Position numbers and translations under genes: made by a program
Assembly: GCF_029960785.1 (NCBI RefSeq)
Contig: NZ_JASBQE010000044.1
Coordinates: 35,717-99,716, forward strand
DNA length: 64,000 bases
Source: Polyangium sp. 15x6
Lineage (GTDB): Bacteria; Myxococcota_A; Polyangia; Polyangiales; Polyangiaceae
Reading direction: 5' to 3'
Part shown: positions 50,908-59,869 of the stretch, in pieces
Layout: every line of letters begins with the position of its first letter
Numbering within the stretch: position 1 is the stretch's first letter
The notes under the pieces: model-generated
What the model was told of the DNA's origin: nothing
What the model saw: the letters and a program-made list of their open reading frames with translations, nothing else
Database searches by the model: none

Positions 50908-52941
50908 CTAGTTCTCGTAGACCTCCACCTCGTTGAGCCTGACGTATCCGGGCTGCACGACGGAGCCGAGCAGTCCCATGACGCGCAGCTTCGATGCGCT
51001 TACGCTCTGGAATGTATGCGTGCGGTGAGCCTCGGTGTTGCCAGACACGGTGACCAAGGGTAGCCATGCGCTGCCGTTCCAGTATTGCAGCTCGTAATTC
51101 TGCACCTCGTAGCCCATGGTCGTGTACAGCTCGACACGCGCAAAGCTATGCGCACTGCCGAAATTCAGCTCGACCCACTGTGGCAATGAGTTGCCATAAT
51201 CATTCGACCAGCTCGTGTAGCCGCCGAGCGCCGTGCTGGGGTCTCCATCGTTGATGCGCTCGGGGTGGTAGCAGTGCACGTCGCTGCCAGAGCAGAATGT
51301 GGAGGACGCCGATGTGCTTGCCCCGAGCGCCAGGTTCTCACTCGATTGACCGATATGCACGGTACGCGCCGTCGTTCCATTGAAATTTCGACCATGCTCG
51401 TCGGACAGCGCCGTGAGATTCATTGTATAAGACCCCACGTTGCCCCAGGCCCCCGTGACGTTGGTCCAGGTTTGGGCGGGACCGCTGAAGTATGCCGTTG
51501 TGTCGTTGCCCCACGCGAGAGCGTAGTTGACGCTGTCTTCGTAGGGCCAGCAGGGCCGCATTTTCGCGCCATATTGCGAGGATGCCCCCGTCGAGGCAGT
51601 CGCCGGACCGCTCAGCATGGGCTCGATGGCCTTGGAGCCAGCGAGGTCCCAAAATGCGATATGGTTGCGTTTCGATTGCCAGAGCTTCCACCGCTTGGGG
51701 GTGCCACCGAACGCAGCTGCTTCCCCCGTGATGCGGACCTGCCAGTCCAGATCGAACGTGAGCGCATCAACCGTCTCGTTCTCGCCGTCCTCGTTGGCAT
51801 CGCCGCAGTTATTGCCATAGTAACCCCAGAGATCGCCGTACACATACGGACGAACACCAGCCTGGGCGTATGCGAGCTTCTCGTCGTACAAGGCAGCACG
51901 CACCGCAACTTGTGCCCAGACGGCCGGCTTGACACGTCCCTCCGCGCTGGCTGTGACGGTCGGAGTTTGCGATGAGCCCGAAAAACTGTAGCTTCCGGTG
52001 CCAGAGCACTCGTTGAGCGTGCACTGGTAGTCAAAGTTGCCGCTGGCGGTCTGCCCGGTGTTGTACACGAGTGTCCCGGTAGCGCTCGCCTCGAGATCGA
52101 AGCCGACGGACACCGGCAGGCTCAAGGGGATTCGGACAGGAACCGGCCCTACCATGAACGTGAGCGCACCCAAGGACGGCTTGGCGATCTCCGTTTCCCA
52201 GGGCTTGGGTTTGTAGGTGAGGGTTCCCGTGAGGCTCAGGCTGGGTCCAACGACTGCGTTTCCGTACGCCCGCGCGTGCTCGAAACGTATAGCGTACGGG
52301 ATGCAGGCGCCGAAAATGGCGTATCGCTTACGCTCGACCTTGATTTCCACCGTGGCGGAGCCCTCGACATTGCCATCCAGGGCCAGGGTCCCTGTGAAGC
52401 CGGAGCCGAACTCGTGGGTCGACGTGAGGACGGCACTCAGATCGACCGCCTTCGTCATCGTCGTGGACTTGCTGCTGCATTTGCCGAAGAGCTTGGCACC
52501 TCCCCGCGCATCGGAGTCGACGTCACCGGGCTCGGCAATCGCCTGTAAGGCAGGCGAGAGCGCGCCGGCTTTCTCCGAGGCCATGATCTCTTTTATGGTG
52601 TCTTCGCTCACGGAGTACACGACATCTCCGTCCACACCACCTGCCTCGAGCTCCAGCTCGGATTTGACTCCATCGTCGAGTGGCGAGGTGGCAATGCCAG
52701 CTGCGTTACGAAGCACGTAGACGTTGCCATCGAAATACTGCCCGCCGCTATCGAGCGCATACCCGCTGATACGGAGCTTGGACCATCCCGGGCCAGAGGC
52801 GAGTATCGTTTCCGTGTAGTGATCCGCGACCCCGGATTCAGCGGGTGCGCCCTTTGTCCCCAGTCCATCCGGACCAGTACAGCCGGAGGATCCGACGAGA
52901 GCGACCATGGCGATGGCGTAACCAATCGATTTAGCAGGCAT
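50908..52941 (-). CDS. Secreted lipoprotein with C-terminal discoidin (F5/8 type C) domain
   Basis: 677 residues. ATG 52941 has GGAG eight bases upstream, and the sequence before it in frame contains a regulatory palindrome, so longer starts are rejected. Lipobox VGSSGC near residue 20. The central region is beta-rich with Cys pairs (LFGKCSSKSTTMTKAVDLSA; CTLNECSGTGSYSFSGSS). The last 145 residues are a discoidin domain: NLALGASTSASSTFCSGSDV, WVELNFGSAHSFARVELYTT, QNYELQYWNGSAWLPLVTVS, RLNEVEVYEN. Discoidin domains bind carbohydrate or phospholipid, so cell-surface adhesion is likely. It is divergent from the sigma-54/kinase operon across a region with twin palindromes. Confidence 0.87.
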   Translation of the reverse strand: MPAKSIGYAIAMVALVGSSGCTGPDGLGTKGAPAESGVADHYTETILASGPGWSKLRISGYALDSGGQYFDGNVYVLRNAAGIATSPLDDGVKSELELEAGGVDGDVVYSVSEDTIKEIMASEKAGALSPALQAIAEPGDVDSDARGGAKLFGKCSSKSTTMTKAVDLSAVLTSTHEFGSGFTGTLALDGNVEGSATVEIKVERKRYAIFGACIPYAIRFEHARAYGNAVVGPSLSLTGTLTYKPKPWETEIAKPSLGALTFMVGPVPVRIPLSLPVSVGFDLEASATGTLVYNTGQTASGNFDYQCTLNECSGTGSYSFSGSSQTPTVTASAEGRVKPAVWAQVAVRAALYDEKLAYAQAGVRPYVYGDLWGYYGNNCGDANEDGENETVDALTFDLDWQVRITGEAAAFGGTPKRWKLWQSKRNHIAFWDLAGSKAIEPMLSGPATASTGASSQYGAKMRPCWPYEDSVNYALAWGNDTTAYFSGPAQTWTNVTGAWGNVGSYTMNLTALSDEHGRNFNGTTARTVHIGQSSENLALGASTSASSTFCSGSDVHCYHPERINDGDPSTALGGYTSWSNDYGNSLPQWVELNFGSAHSFARVELYTTMGYEVQNYELQYWNGSAWLPLVTVSGNTEAHRTHTFQSVSASKLRVMGLLGSVVQPGYVRLNEVEVYEN

Positions 52942-53090
52942 GAGCTTCACTCCATTCATCTCATTCGCCAGCATCGCCTGTGGTCCGTGCGCGCAATGAC
53001 GCGACGGGCGATGCCAGCGGCGGCGCCCCCGAATTGCACGGGGCATGCCGAGCGTGATGGCGCGGAAAATCCCTGCCTCGGCGAGATTAG

Positions 53091-53110
53091 GTGCGTCCAC
53101 GTGGACGCAC
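53091..53110. promoter_or_regulatory. Perfect 20-bp palindrome, candidate operator copy 1
   Basis: GTGCGTCCACGTGGACGCAC reads identically on both strands. It sits 150 bases upstream of the discoidin lipoprotein start and about 300 upstream of the sigma-54 activator start. A second copy of its core (GCGTCC-N4-GGACGC) lies 203 bases away. Confidence 0.55.
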
Positions 53111-53295
53111 TTTTGCCCTCCGCAGGAGGCGGAGTGGTACCCAATGAACGCACCTCGGGACGGCGCGATTGGCTGCTCGCAGGGCGCGTCGATGATATGT
53201 GATTCCGGGAAAATTTGTAATTGCGCCAGACACACGACGGCTCATTGGCTGCGATCACGGCACGCACAGGCTATACCGATAATCCACGCACAGGC

Positions 53296-53311
53296 GCGTC
53301 CCACGGGACGC
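53296..53311. promoter_or_regulatory. Core palindrome GCGTCC-N4-GGACGC, candidate operator copy 2
   Basis: GCGTCCCACGGGACGC shares the 6-4-6 core of the palindrome at 53093-53108 and lies about 100 bases upstream of the plus-strand sigma-54 activator start. Paired sites in a divergent intergenic region suggest one dimeric regulator acting on both operons. Confidence 0.5.
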
Positions 53312-53411
53312 ACTGCGGCGCCTGCGAAGGCCGAAGCGGATCCGGACGGATCCAGCATTTTTAGAGATATGCGCGTGCGTGCTCCGGTAATCCTGTGGTA
53401 GCAAGGTCACG

Positions 53412-54830
53412 ATGAGTTCATCCGATGAACGATCTCAGGGCAAGGGAGACGGTAAGGGAGACTGGACGCGCACGGCTCCCTGTCATGACGAGCCCATCAA
53501 GCTCCGCTCTCGCAAGGTCTGCGTCGAGGTCGTCCGCGGCCCCGCCCAGGGCCTGAAGGCCGAACTCCACGGCCACGGCGCCCGAATCGGAAGTGGCCCG
53601 GGGGCAGACCTCATCCTCCCCGACCCGACCGTCAGCCGCCACCACCTCACCGTGCGCATCGAGGGCGAGTCCATCCGGGTCGTCGACAACAAAAGTCGTA
53701 ATGGTACCGTGCTTGACGGTGTGCGCGTCTTCGACGCATACGCCCGACCTGACGCCACACTCCTCCTCGGGACCTCCATGCTGCGCCTGCGCATGCTGGA
53801 TGAGGCCATCGAGATCCCCCTCTCCGCGAAAGACCGCTTCGGATCCATGCTGGGTCGCAGCGTCGCCATGCGTCGCCTATTCGGGTTGCTCGAGCTCGTG
53901 GCCCCCACGGACATGACAGTCCTCGTCGAGGGGGAGACGGGCACGGGCAAAGAGCTCGTCGCCGAAGGAATACATCGGCACAGCCGCCGCGATAATGGCC
54001 CCCTCGTGGTCTTCGACTGCTCGGCTATCCCGGCGACGCTCATCGAAGGGGAGCTATTCGGCACCCGAAGAACCGCCTATACCGGCGCGGGAGACCGTGG
54101 CGGCCGCTTTAAAGAGGCGCATGGAGGTACCCTCTTCCTCGATGAGATCGGCGAACTGCCCCTCGAGCTTCAGCCCAAGCTGTTGCGTGCCCTCGAGCGC
54201 CGCGAGGTCCGCCGCCTCGGTGACGATGAAGTCCGGAAGGTCGACGTCCGCATCGTCGCCGCGACAAACCGCTCTCTCAACGTTGAGGTCGAGCGAGGTC
54301 GATTTCGGGAGGACCTCTACCATCGGCTCGCCGAGGTCGTGGTTCAGGTCCCGACGCTTCGCAATCGCCTCGACGACATTCCGCTCCTCGCTCGCCATTT
54401 CGAGGCCGAGTTCCGCGCACAGAGCCCAGAGAGTCCCCCTCTACCCGACACGACCATCGCGGGCTTTCAGCAGAGGTCCTGGCCCGGAAACGTGCGGGAA
54501 CTCCGGCACAAGATTCGGCTCGCCATGCTGCTGGGCGCCGAGCGTTCGGAGGGACCGAAGGAAGAGGTGCACCTGGCGCTCGAGGATATCCCCGTGAACC
54601 TCGACGAGCATCTCTTCAAGGGCATAGATCGGATCAAGGAAGGGTACGAGCGCGCGTACATTTTGAAGGCCCTCGAGAAGACGAGCTACAACGTCACCCA
54701 CACGGCCGAGCTTGCGGGCGTGGGCCGCCGGTACATCCAGCGGGCTATGGAGCGTCATGGCCTGCGCAATCTTCGTGGACCCGGGGGCAGCCAGGGCAGC
54801 GGGGAGACCGTCGTCGACTTGCGCTTCTGA
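53412..54830 (+). CDS. FHA-domain sigma-54-type AAA+ regulator with altered GAFTGA loop
   Basis: 472 residues, a paralogue of the regulator at 49.2 kb. FHA signature: ARIGSGPGADL, SRHH (76-79), NGT (97-99). Walker A GETGTGKE (174-181), Walker B TLFLDEIGE, FREDLYHRLAEVVVQVPTLR, and a Fis-type HTH NVTHTAELAGVGRRYIQRAM. The sigma-54 contact loop reads TAYTGA (221-226) instead of GAFTGA: Tyr for Phe is tolerated in known activators, Thr for the first Gly is unusual. It starts a three-gene operon with two kinase-like genes (15-base gap, then four-base overlap). The FHA domain probably reads phosphothreonine on one of them. Confidence 0.93.
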   Translation: MSSSDERSQGKGDGKGDWTRTAPCHDEPIKLRSRKVCVEVVRGPAQGLKAELHGHGARIGSGPGADLILPDPTVSRHHLTVRIEGESIRVVDNKSRNGTVLDGVRVFDAYARPDATLLLGTSMLRLRMLDEAIEIPLSAKDRFGSMLGRSVAMRRLFGLLELVAPTDMTVLVEGETGTGKELVAEGIHRHSRRDNGPLVVFDCSAIPATLIEGELFGTRRTAYTGAGDRGGRFKEAHGGTLFLDEIGELPLELQPKLLRALERREVRRLGDDEVRKVDVRIVAATNRSLNVEVERGRFREDLYHRLAEVVVQVPTLRNRLDDIPLLARHFEAEFRAQSPESPPLPDTTIAGFQQRSWPGNVRELRHKIRLAMLLGAERSEGPKEEVHLALEDIPVNLDEHLFKGIDRIKEGYERAYILKALEKTSYNVTHTAELAGVGRRYIQRAMERHGLRNLRGPGGSQGSGETVVDLRF

Positions 54831-54844
54831 CATTGGTGCGTCAC

Positions 54845-56884
54845 ATGTCGGACGAGCGGGACGTTCAGTTCGTTGGTGTCGGCAATTCTCTAGCCGACCG
54901 GTACGTGATCGAGGCGCCGATCGGGAACGGAGCATTCGGCTTCGTATTTCGCGCGTGGGACGGCGCACGGGCACGGCCCGTGGCGATCAAGGTCCTCCGT
55001 CCCGAGCACGCGGCCTCCGGGGAGGCTCTTCGCCGGCTCGTCGCGCGCGAACTGCGCATGCTCGCGCGCGTACAGGCGGTCGGGGGCAGCGCGCACGTGG
55101 TCAGCCTCATCGAGTCCGAGTTGCGCTGGCACGATGGGTTGCCGTTCCTCGTGCTCGAACTTATCGAAGGGCCTTCGTTGCGGGAAATGCTGGAAGAAAC
55201 GGGGCCATTGCCGCCTGCAGAGGCCGCGCGCCTGGGGGCGGGCATGGCCCGAGGGCTCTCTGCCCTGCATGGGGTGGGCGGGGTTCATCGTGATCTCAAG
55301 CCCTCCAATGTCCGGCTACGAGGCGGGCGGCAGCCTGTGCTCGTCGATCTGGGTATCGCGCGTGCCCTGTGGGAGACGCAGGTGATCACGCGGAGGAGAC
55401 CCGCTCCGATGACGCCGCGTTATGCAGCTCCGGAGCAGCTGGCGGGTCGACCTGCCTTGCCGGCCGCGGACGTGTACGCACTCGGGGTATGCCTGTTCGA
55501 GATGTTGACGGGCCACGTGCCGCTCGCAGGCGAGACCCCTGCGGAGACGCTCGCGCTGCGACGAGCTCCGCCATCTGCGCATTGGCGCGCGCTCGCGCAG
55601 GAGGTGCCTGGCTGGCTGAGGATCCTCATTATGCAATGCATGCAGCCCGACCCGGCTCTGCGTCCTACAGCGCGGAACGTCGCCGCGCGGCTGGCGGCGT
55701 CGAGCGGCCGCACCGCGCACGGGCGCACGCCCTGGGCTTGTGCTGTCTCCGCTGCGGCGCTCGCTTTGGGCGTGGCGAGGCATCAAGCGCTCGCCACGCC
55801 GAGGATGTGTACACCACTCGAGGTGCCCATCGAGCAGGTTCACGTCCTCGGCAGGCAGCCTTCGAGGACGGCGCCCTCCTGCGGGGCCGAGTTTTATGTG
55901 ATCCGCAGAGATGGGACGCTCGACCCGCCCCTGTCCTTCCAGTATCCCTGCTTGGATTCACCCATGTGGACGGACCTCGATCGTAATGGCGAGCTCGAGC
56001 TCACAGGCTGGGTCGGGGACACGTGTCACAGCCAGCGCATACGCCTCTGTGCAGAGGGTGGAGCGAGCGTGCGTGCGGCCCCCCCTTGCGGATTGCCACG
56101 CATGCCCGCCAGTGTGATGAGCAGAATCTCTCGAGGAGACGTGGATGGCGATGGTCGCCTGGACGTCGTGACGTGGAGGCAGTTCCCCGGCAACGCGGGG
56201 CGTCCCAGGATCTTCGTGGGGACCACCGTGCTCGACGCGATGAACGAAGGCGCCGTGCTCGTGGAAGATGCATTCGACCTTTCGGAGATCCAGAGCTACA
56301 TTACCTCGCCGACGCGGACGCTCGGGGACGTGGATCGAGACGGCTGCGCGGACCTTGTCGTGGCGAGTTACGCAAGCGGTGGGGTCAGCCCCACCAAGGT
56401 GTATCTGCTATCCGGCGACTGCGCCGGCAGATTTGCTCCGAAAAGCGACGTCCCGCTCGGCCATGCGCCAGGCCTCGTCGCTGAGATACCGATGCCGGCG
56501 AACCAGGGTGACCTCGGAGACGTAGACGGCGACGGCCTTCTCGACCTCGTGCTCGCGCCGGATGACGACGGCGACCCCGGGCAGGTCTGGCTCCTGCGCG
56601 GCGATGGACGGGGGTTCCGCCCGCCGGAGGCGGCATTCGATGTGTTACCCGCGATCGAACACGGTCAGGACCGGGGCGGGAGCGGCGGCCTCTCCCTCAT
56701 CGACTGGAATGGCGACGGATTGCTCGACGCAGACGTGACCTATGATCCAGTGCCACGGACCACTGCGGACATGCCCGCCAAGAGAGACATTCATCTAGGG
56801 GACGGCACGGGCCGATTCGTCATGTCGGCAACGGTATCCGTGGTTATACCGGTCCGGCCGCCGCCTTCGGAGCGCTCGCGATGA
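54845..56884 (+). CDS. Ser/Thr protein kinase with VCBS/FG-GAP-type beta-propeller
   Basis: 679 residues from ATG 54845; a TTG 12 bases earlier is possible. The kinase domain (15-290) has IGNGAFGFVF (26-35), Lys49, HRDLKPSN (148-155), DLG (168-170) instead of DFG, and PRYAAPEQL. A short hydrophobic segment near 300 (WACAVSAAALALGVA) is the only candidate membrane span. The rest is a propeller of repeated calcium-type loops (GDVDGDGRLDVVTWRQFPGN; LGDVDRDGCADLVVASYASG; DWNGDGLLDADV) of the integrin/VCBS kind. DLG occurs in some active kinases, so catalysis is possible. The following gene overlaps by ATGA. Likely a calcium- or ligand-linked surface sensor for the FHA regulator upstream. Confidence 0.92.
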   Translation: MSDERDVQFVGVGNSLADRYVIEAPIGNGAFGFVFRAWDGARARPVAIKVLRPEHAASGEALRRLVARELRMLARVQAVGGSAHVVSLIESELRWHDGLPFLVLELIEGPSLREMLEETGPLPPAEAARLGAGMARGLSALHGVGGVHRDLKPSNVRLRGGRQPVLVDLGIARALWETQVITRRRPAPMTPRYAAPEQLAGRPALPAADVYALGVCLFEMLTGHVPLAGETPAETLALRRAPPSAHWRALAQEVPGWLRILIMQCMQPDPALRPTARNVAARLAASSGRTAHGRTPWACAVSAAALALGVARHQALATPRMCTPLEVPIEQVHVLGRQPSRTAPSCGAEFYVIRRDGTLDPPLSFQYPCLDSPMWTDLDRNGELELTGWVGDTCHSQRIRLCAEGGASVRAAPPCGLPRMPASVMSRISRGDVDGDGRLDVVTWRQFPGNAGRPRIFVGTTVLDAMNEGAVLVEDAFDLSEIQSYITSPTRTLGDVDRDGCADLVVASYASGGVSPTKVYLLSGDCAGRFAPKSDVPLGHAPGLVAEIPMPANQGDLGDVDGDGLLDLVLAPDDDGDPGQVWLLRGDGRGFRPPEAAFDVLPAIEHGQDRGGSGGLSLIDWNGDGLLDADVTYDPVPRTTADMPAKRDIHLGDGTGRFVMSATVSVVIPVRPPPSERSR

Positions 56885-58644
56885 GCTGGACCGAGCCCAG
56901 CGGATATGCGCGCACGCTCCCAGTCCCTGGACGCGTAGAGCCATGCTGCGCGTCCGGGAATGTCCTCGCGGCCCGTTACGTGCTCGAAGAGGTGCTGGGC
57001 GAAGGCGTCGATGCGCGCGTGTTCGCCGCGCTTGACCTTGGGGCGGCGCCACCGCGGCGAGTGGCGATCAAGCTCGCCCTCGAGGCGCGTGTCGAGACCC
57101 GCCTCCGGCTGGCTCGTGAGGCCCGATGGCTCAACCATATGCAGAACTGCACGGGTGTGGCACGGCCGATCGAGCCGGAAATCAAAGAGCACGAGGATAT
57201 CCATTTTCTCGTGCGGGAATTCGTCCCGGGGCCGACCCTGCGGCAGGTTCTCGAGCATCGGCGCGTACTCCGCGTGGACGAGGCGGTGCGTATAGGCATA
57301 GCCCTCGCCCGCACGCTCTCCTCGATACACGAGGCGGGGATCGTCCTTCGGGATCTCAAGCCCGAAAATATCGTATTGCGGGACGGCCACGAGCCGATCG
57401 TCATCGACCTCGATCTCGTGACCCCGATCGAGGGCGGCGAGGTCGACGATCCCGATATCATGACACCTGCGTATGCCGCGCCGGAGCAACGTGCAGGCGA
57501 GCCGGCCGCCCCGGCAAGCGACATCTACGCGTTGGGCTTGATCCTTGCGGAAATGGCCGGCGGCTGCGCGCCCGTCGCGGGCGAGGTGGAGCCGCGCGGC
57601 CTCGCCCGGTGTCTCGCGCGTGTCGTGAGGGACTGCCTGGCGCGTGATCCGCGTGCGCGCCCCAGGCCGCACGAAGTGGCGCGCGTGCTCGATATAGCGC
57701 GTACGGACACGGCGCGGAGGCGGCGCCGGGGCGTCGGGGTGACGATGTTGGGGTTCGCAATGGTTGCGGCGATCCTTGCGCCCTTCTGGACGCATCTCTC
57801 GCCACGCCGGCCCGTGGCGCTCGCGGAGACCGATTTTCTTCCTGGGTTTCTCGCACGCGGCGGCGCATATGTATACTGGACAAACGGTGGCGGCGTCGTG
57901 GCGCGTGTGAAGCGCGAAGGGGGGACTCCCGAAGTGATCGCGCGGGGGCCAGCGCTATGCGCCAGGGCCGTCGCGTTCGCGGCATCGGGCCAGTTGTATT
58001 GGAACGATACGGATGGCCAGTTATGGGCTTGGTTCGGCGGCGTTCCGGTCGAAGTCTTGCAGCGGCCCAGCAAACTGGCCGGTGGCATCGCGGTCGGCGA
58101 GGATGGTGCCGTCTTCTACACGGGGTGGCAGAGCGGCGAGATCCTGCGGGTTGATCCGCGTGGCAAGAACTCCCTGCAGGTCCTCGCTGCTGGCCAGAAC
58201 CGACCGTATGACGTGGCAATAGACGAGGCGCACGTGTACTGGACGAATCAGGGTGGAACCGTGGCTCGCATGCGGCGCGAGGGGGGTACGCCGGAGGAGC
58301 TTGCCTCGGGGCAACCATGGCCGCAGGGCATCGCCCTCGATCAGACACATGTGTACTGGGTGAATCAGTCCGGCGGTTCGGTGATGCGAGTGGCCAAGGC
58401 CGGTGGAGAAGAGCAGGTGCTTGCAATGAGCGCGGTCGGCCTGGAAGGTATTGCCGTCGATGATATGCATGTGTACTGGACGAGCCCCGAAGAGGGGCGC
58501 GTATTGCGAATACCCAAGCAGGGCGGGGGGGCCGAGGTAATCGCGGATGGACAGGACAACCCTTACGACGTACTCGTCGACGAGGAAGCCGTTTACTGGA
58601 CAAACCGCGGCGAGCGTGGCCAGGTCATAAAATGGTACAAGTGA
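56881..58644 (+). CDS. Probable pseudokinase with YWT-type beta-propeller
   Basis: 587 residues. The kinase-like domain (31-270) keeps Lys64 and LRDLKPEN (156-163) but has Leu for the HRD His, DLD (176-178) for DFG, and a poor Gly loop LGEGVDARVF; it is degenerate and may bind without efficient phosphotransfer. A membrane span follows (GVGVTMLGFAMVAAILAPFW, about 277-297), then a propeller with regular YWT/YWV blades (HVYWTNQGGTVARMRREGGT PEELASG; HVYWTSPEEGRVLRIPKQGG). The propeller closely resembles that of the kinase at 34.5-36.9 kb. Overlap with the active-type kinase upstream suggests that they form a pair. The pseudokinase status is inference from motifs. Confidence 0.9.
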   Translation: MSWTEPSGYARTLPVPGRVEPCCASGNVLAARYVLEEVLGEGVDARVFAALDLGAAPPRRVAIKLALEARVETRLRLAREARWLNHMQNCTGVARPIEPEIKEHEDIHFLVREFVPGPTLRQVLEHRRVLRVDEAVRIGIALARTLSSIHEAGIVLRDLKPENIVLRDGHEPIVIDLDLVTPIEGGEVDDPDIMTPAYAAPEQRAGEPAAPASDIYALGLILAEMAGGCAPVAGEVEPRGLARCLARVVRDCLARDPRARPRPHEVARVLDIARTDTARRRRRGVGVTMLGFAMVAAILAPFWTHLSPRRPVALAETDFLPGFLARGGAYVYWTNGGGVVARVKREGGTPEVIARGPALCARAVAFAASGQLYWNDTDGQLWAWFGGVPVEVLQRPSKLAGGIAVGEDGAVFYTGWQSGEILRVDPRGKNSLQVLAAGQNRPYDVAIDEAHVYWTNQGGTVARMRREGGTPEELASGQPWPQGIALDQTHVYWVNQSGGSVMRVAKAGGEEQVLAMSAVGLEGIAVDDMHVYWTSPEEGRVLRIPKQGGGAEVIADGQDNPYDVLVDEEAVYWTNRGERGQVIKWYK

Positions 58645-58647
58645 GGG

Positions 58648-58677
58648 AGCACGATCACCGATGGTCAGGTGCTTTTT
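58648..58677 (+). terminator. Possible intrinsic terminator after the kinase operon
   Basis: AGCAC (58648-58652) pairs with GTGCT (58669-58673) around an inner ACC-GAT-GGT hairpin, followed by TTTTT. It lies four bases after the plus-strand stop and overlaps the end of the convergent gene. The stem is short and interrupted. Confidence 0.35.
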
Positions 58678-59078
58678 CGCTGGCCAGCTTTGCTCTGCAC
58701 GCGCAGCGTCAGATTGAACGCGGTCCGATGAAGCTCCTCCACGAGAGCGGCCCGCTCCGTGGACGTCATGGCAACCCCACGAAACGCCTTCCGCACGCCA
58801 TGCCCGCCGATCTCCCCCTCGTGCACGTAGACGCGCCCATCGCTTCCGAGCGCGAGCCGACCGATCACGGCCCACGCGAGGAGCTGGCGCACGCCGTACG
58901 CCGCCACCTCGCGAGGTTTGAGGGCATATCCGACGAACACTGCGCGTCCCTCATCAGGAGGCGAGCCCTCCTCCGCGTGAACGTACACGACACCATCGCT
59001 TGCGAGAGCGAGCTCCGTGGGGATGCGCGGTTCCGGATTGGGGTGGCTTTGATCCATGTGGGTCCTCTCCACGTTCAC
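58665..59078 (-). CDS. Hypothetical protein
   Basis: 137 residues from a GTG at 59078 that overlaps the preceding stop (GTGA); an ATG at 59057 with AGGA upstream is an alternative start. Contains two similar strands, ALASDGVVYVHAEEG and ALGSDGRVYVHEGE, suggesting an internal repeat, and a helical end (TERAALVEELHRTAFNLTLR). No signal peptide. Last gene of a minus-strand group beginning with the ECF sigma factor gene; function unknown. Confidence 0.55.
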   Translation of the reverse strand: MNVERTHMDQSHPNPEPRIPTELALASDGVVYVHAEEGSPPDEGRAVFVGYALKPREVAAYGVRQLLAWAVIGRLALGSDGRVYVHEGEIGGHGVRKAFRGVAMTSTERAALVEELHRTAFNLTLRVQSKAGQRKST

Positions 59079-59869
59079 GCCCTCACTCGGAGCACGACGT
59101 GCGTGATGTCCAGCCGGAGAATGGCAGCCATCGGATCGTCACTGTCCTTCAGAACGAGCTCTACGATCCCCTGGTCCTCGAGCCGTCTCAACACGGGTGC
59201 GATGCCTCCCGCATGTCCGAGATGACAGAGGGAGTCCTGCAACCGCTGCATCGAGATCCTGCCATCCCGATCAGGGCGCATCCGAGACAGCGTGAACTGC
59301 ACGATGAACTCGGCGTAGGCGTCGTCGCCCCGCCGTCGCGCATCTAGAGCGCGGTAAGCAACGTGCACCGCGGCCCGCTGATAGACGCTGGGGGCCCGCA
59401 GAAGGGCGAACAGCATGTACTCGCCGTGCTCGTCGTGTCCCACGGCCCCCGCAGAGACGCGCGTTGCCTCGGGGGAGCGCGGCGGCGGGATCGGCGGAAG
59501 CCGTTTCCACAGCGGTGGGCTGCCGAAGGCGTCCGCGAGCGTGGCGAAGAACCGCGCCCACCAGGGTTGCCGACGACTGGCGACGGGGACCACGCTGCTC
59601 TCGGGGGGCGCGTTTTCGTCGAAGACGCGCGGAGGATCCACGCGGGTATCGCGTGGCAGCTCCGGGTCATCATCGAGGGGCGGCCCCCCTTGGACGGCGG
59701 CGCTGGGCGGCGCAGTGCTCGCCCAAGCAGGAGCCATCCCAGCGCCGCCGTCCAAGAGGGGCGCCCCCCTCCATACCTGCGTTTCGGGCTCCTCTTCGTC
59801 GCCTGTCGGAACCGGCGTTAATCGCTTGCTCGCGGGTAGCATTGGTGCTGCGCCTCCTTGATGCTTCAT
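59075..59869 (-). CDS. Hypothetical protein with Pro-rich N-terminus and winged-helix-like C-terminus
   Basis: 264 residues. The first 120 are low-complexity, Pro/Ala/Gly-rich. Residues about 140-264 are globular (YMLFALLRAPSVYQRAAVHV; YAEFIVQFTLSRMRPDRDGR ISMQRLQDSL; APVLRRLEDQGIVELVLKDS) with a helix-helix-strand order reminiscent of a winged helix. The N-terminal coding region contains a strong inverted repeat. It overlaps both neighbours by four bases, so it is in one operon with the lipoprotein and the downstream hypothetical. Function unknown. Confidence 0.62.
   Translation of the reverse strand: MKHQGGAAPMLPASKRLTPVPTGDEEEPETQVWRGAPLLDGGAGMAPAWASTAPPSAAVQGGPPLDDDPELPRDTRVDPPRVFDENAPPESSVVPVASRRQPWWARFFATLADAFGSPPLWKRLPPIPPPRSPEATRVSAGAVGHDEHGEYMLFALLRAPSVYQRAAVHVAYRALDARRRGDDAYAEFIVQFTLSRMRPDRDGRISMQRLQDSLCHLGHAGGIAPVLRRLEDQGIVELVLKDSDDPMAAILRLDITHVVLRVRA
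59683..59762. repeat. 25-bp inverted repeat with 30-bp loop inside a coding region
   Basis: The left arm (59683-59707) and right arm (59738-59762) are complementary at 24 of 25 positions, with an 18-bp perfect inner stem TTGGACGGCGGCGCTGGG against CCCAGCGCCGCCGTCCAA. The predicted hairpin is very GC-rich. It lies within the low-complexity N-terminal part of the 264-residue gene. Confidence 0.8.

Noticed and set aside
53335..53356. Third operator copy (GGATCC-GGAC-GGATCC)
   Set aside because: It does not share the GCGTCC/GGACGC core and its centre is not symmetric, so it is probably chance in a GC-rich gap.
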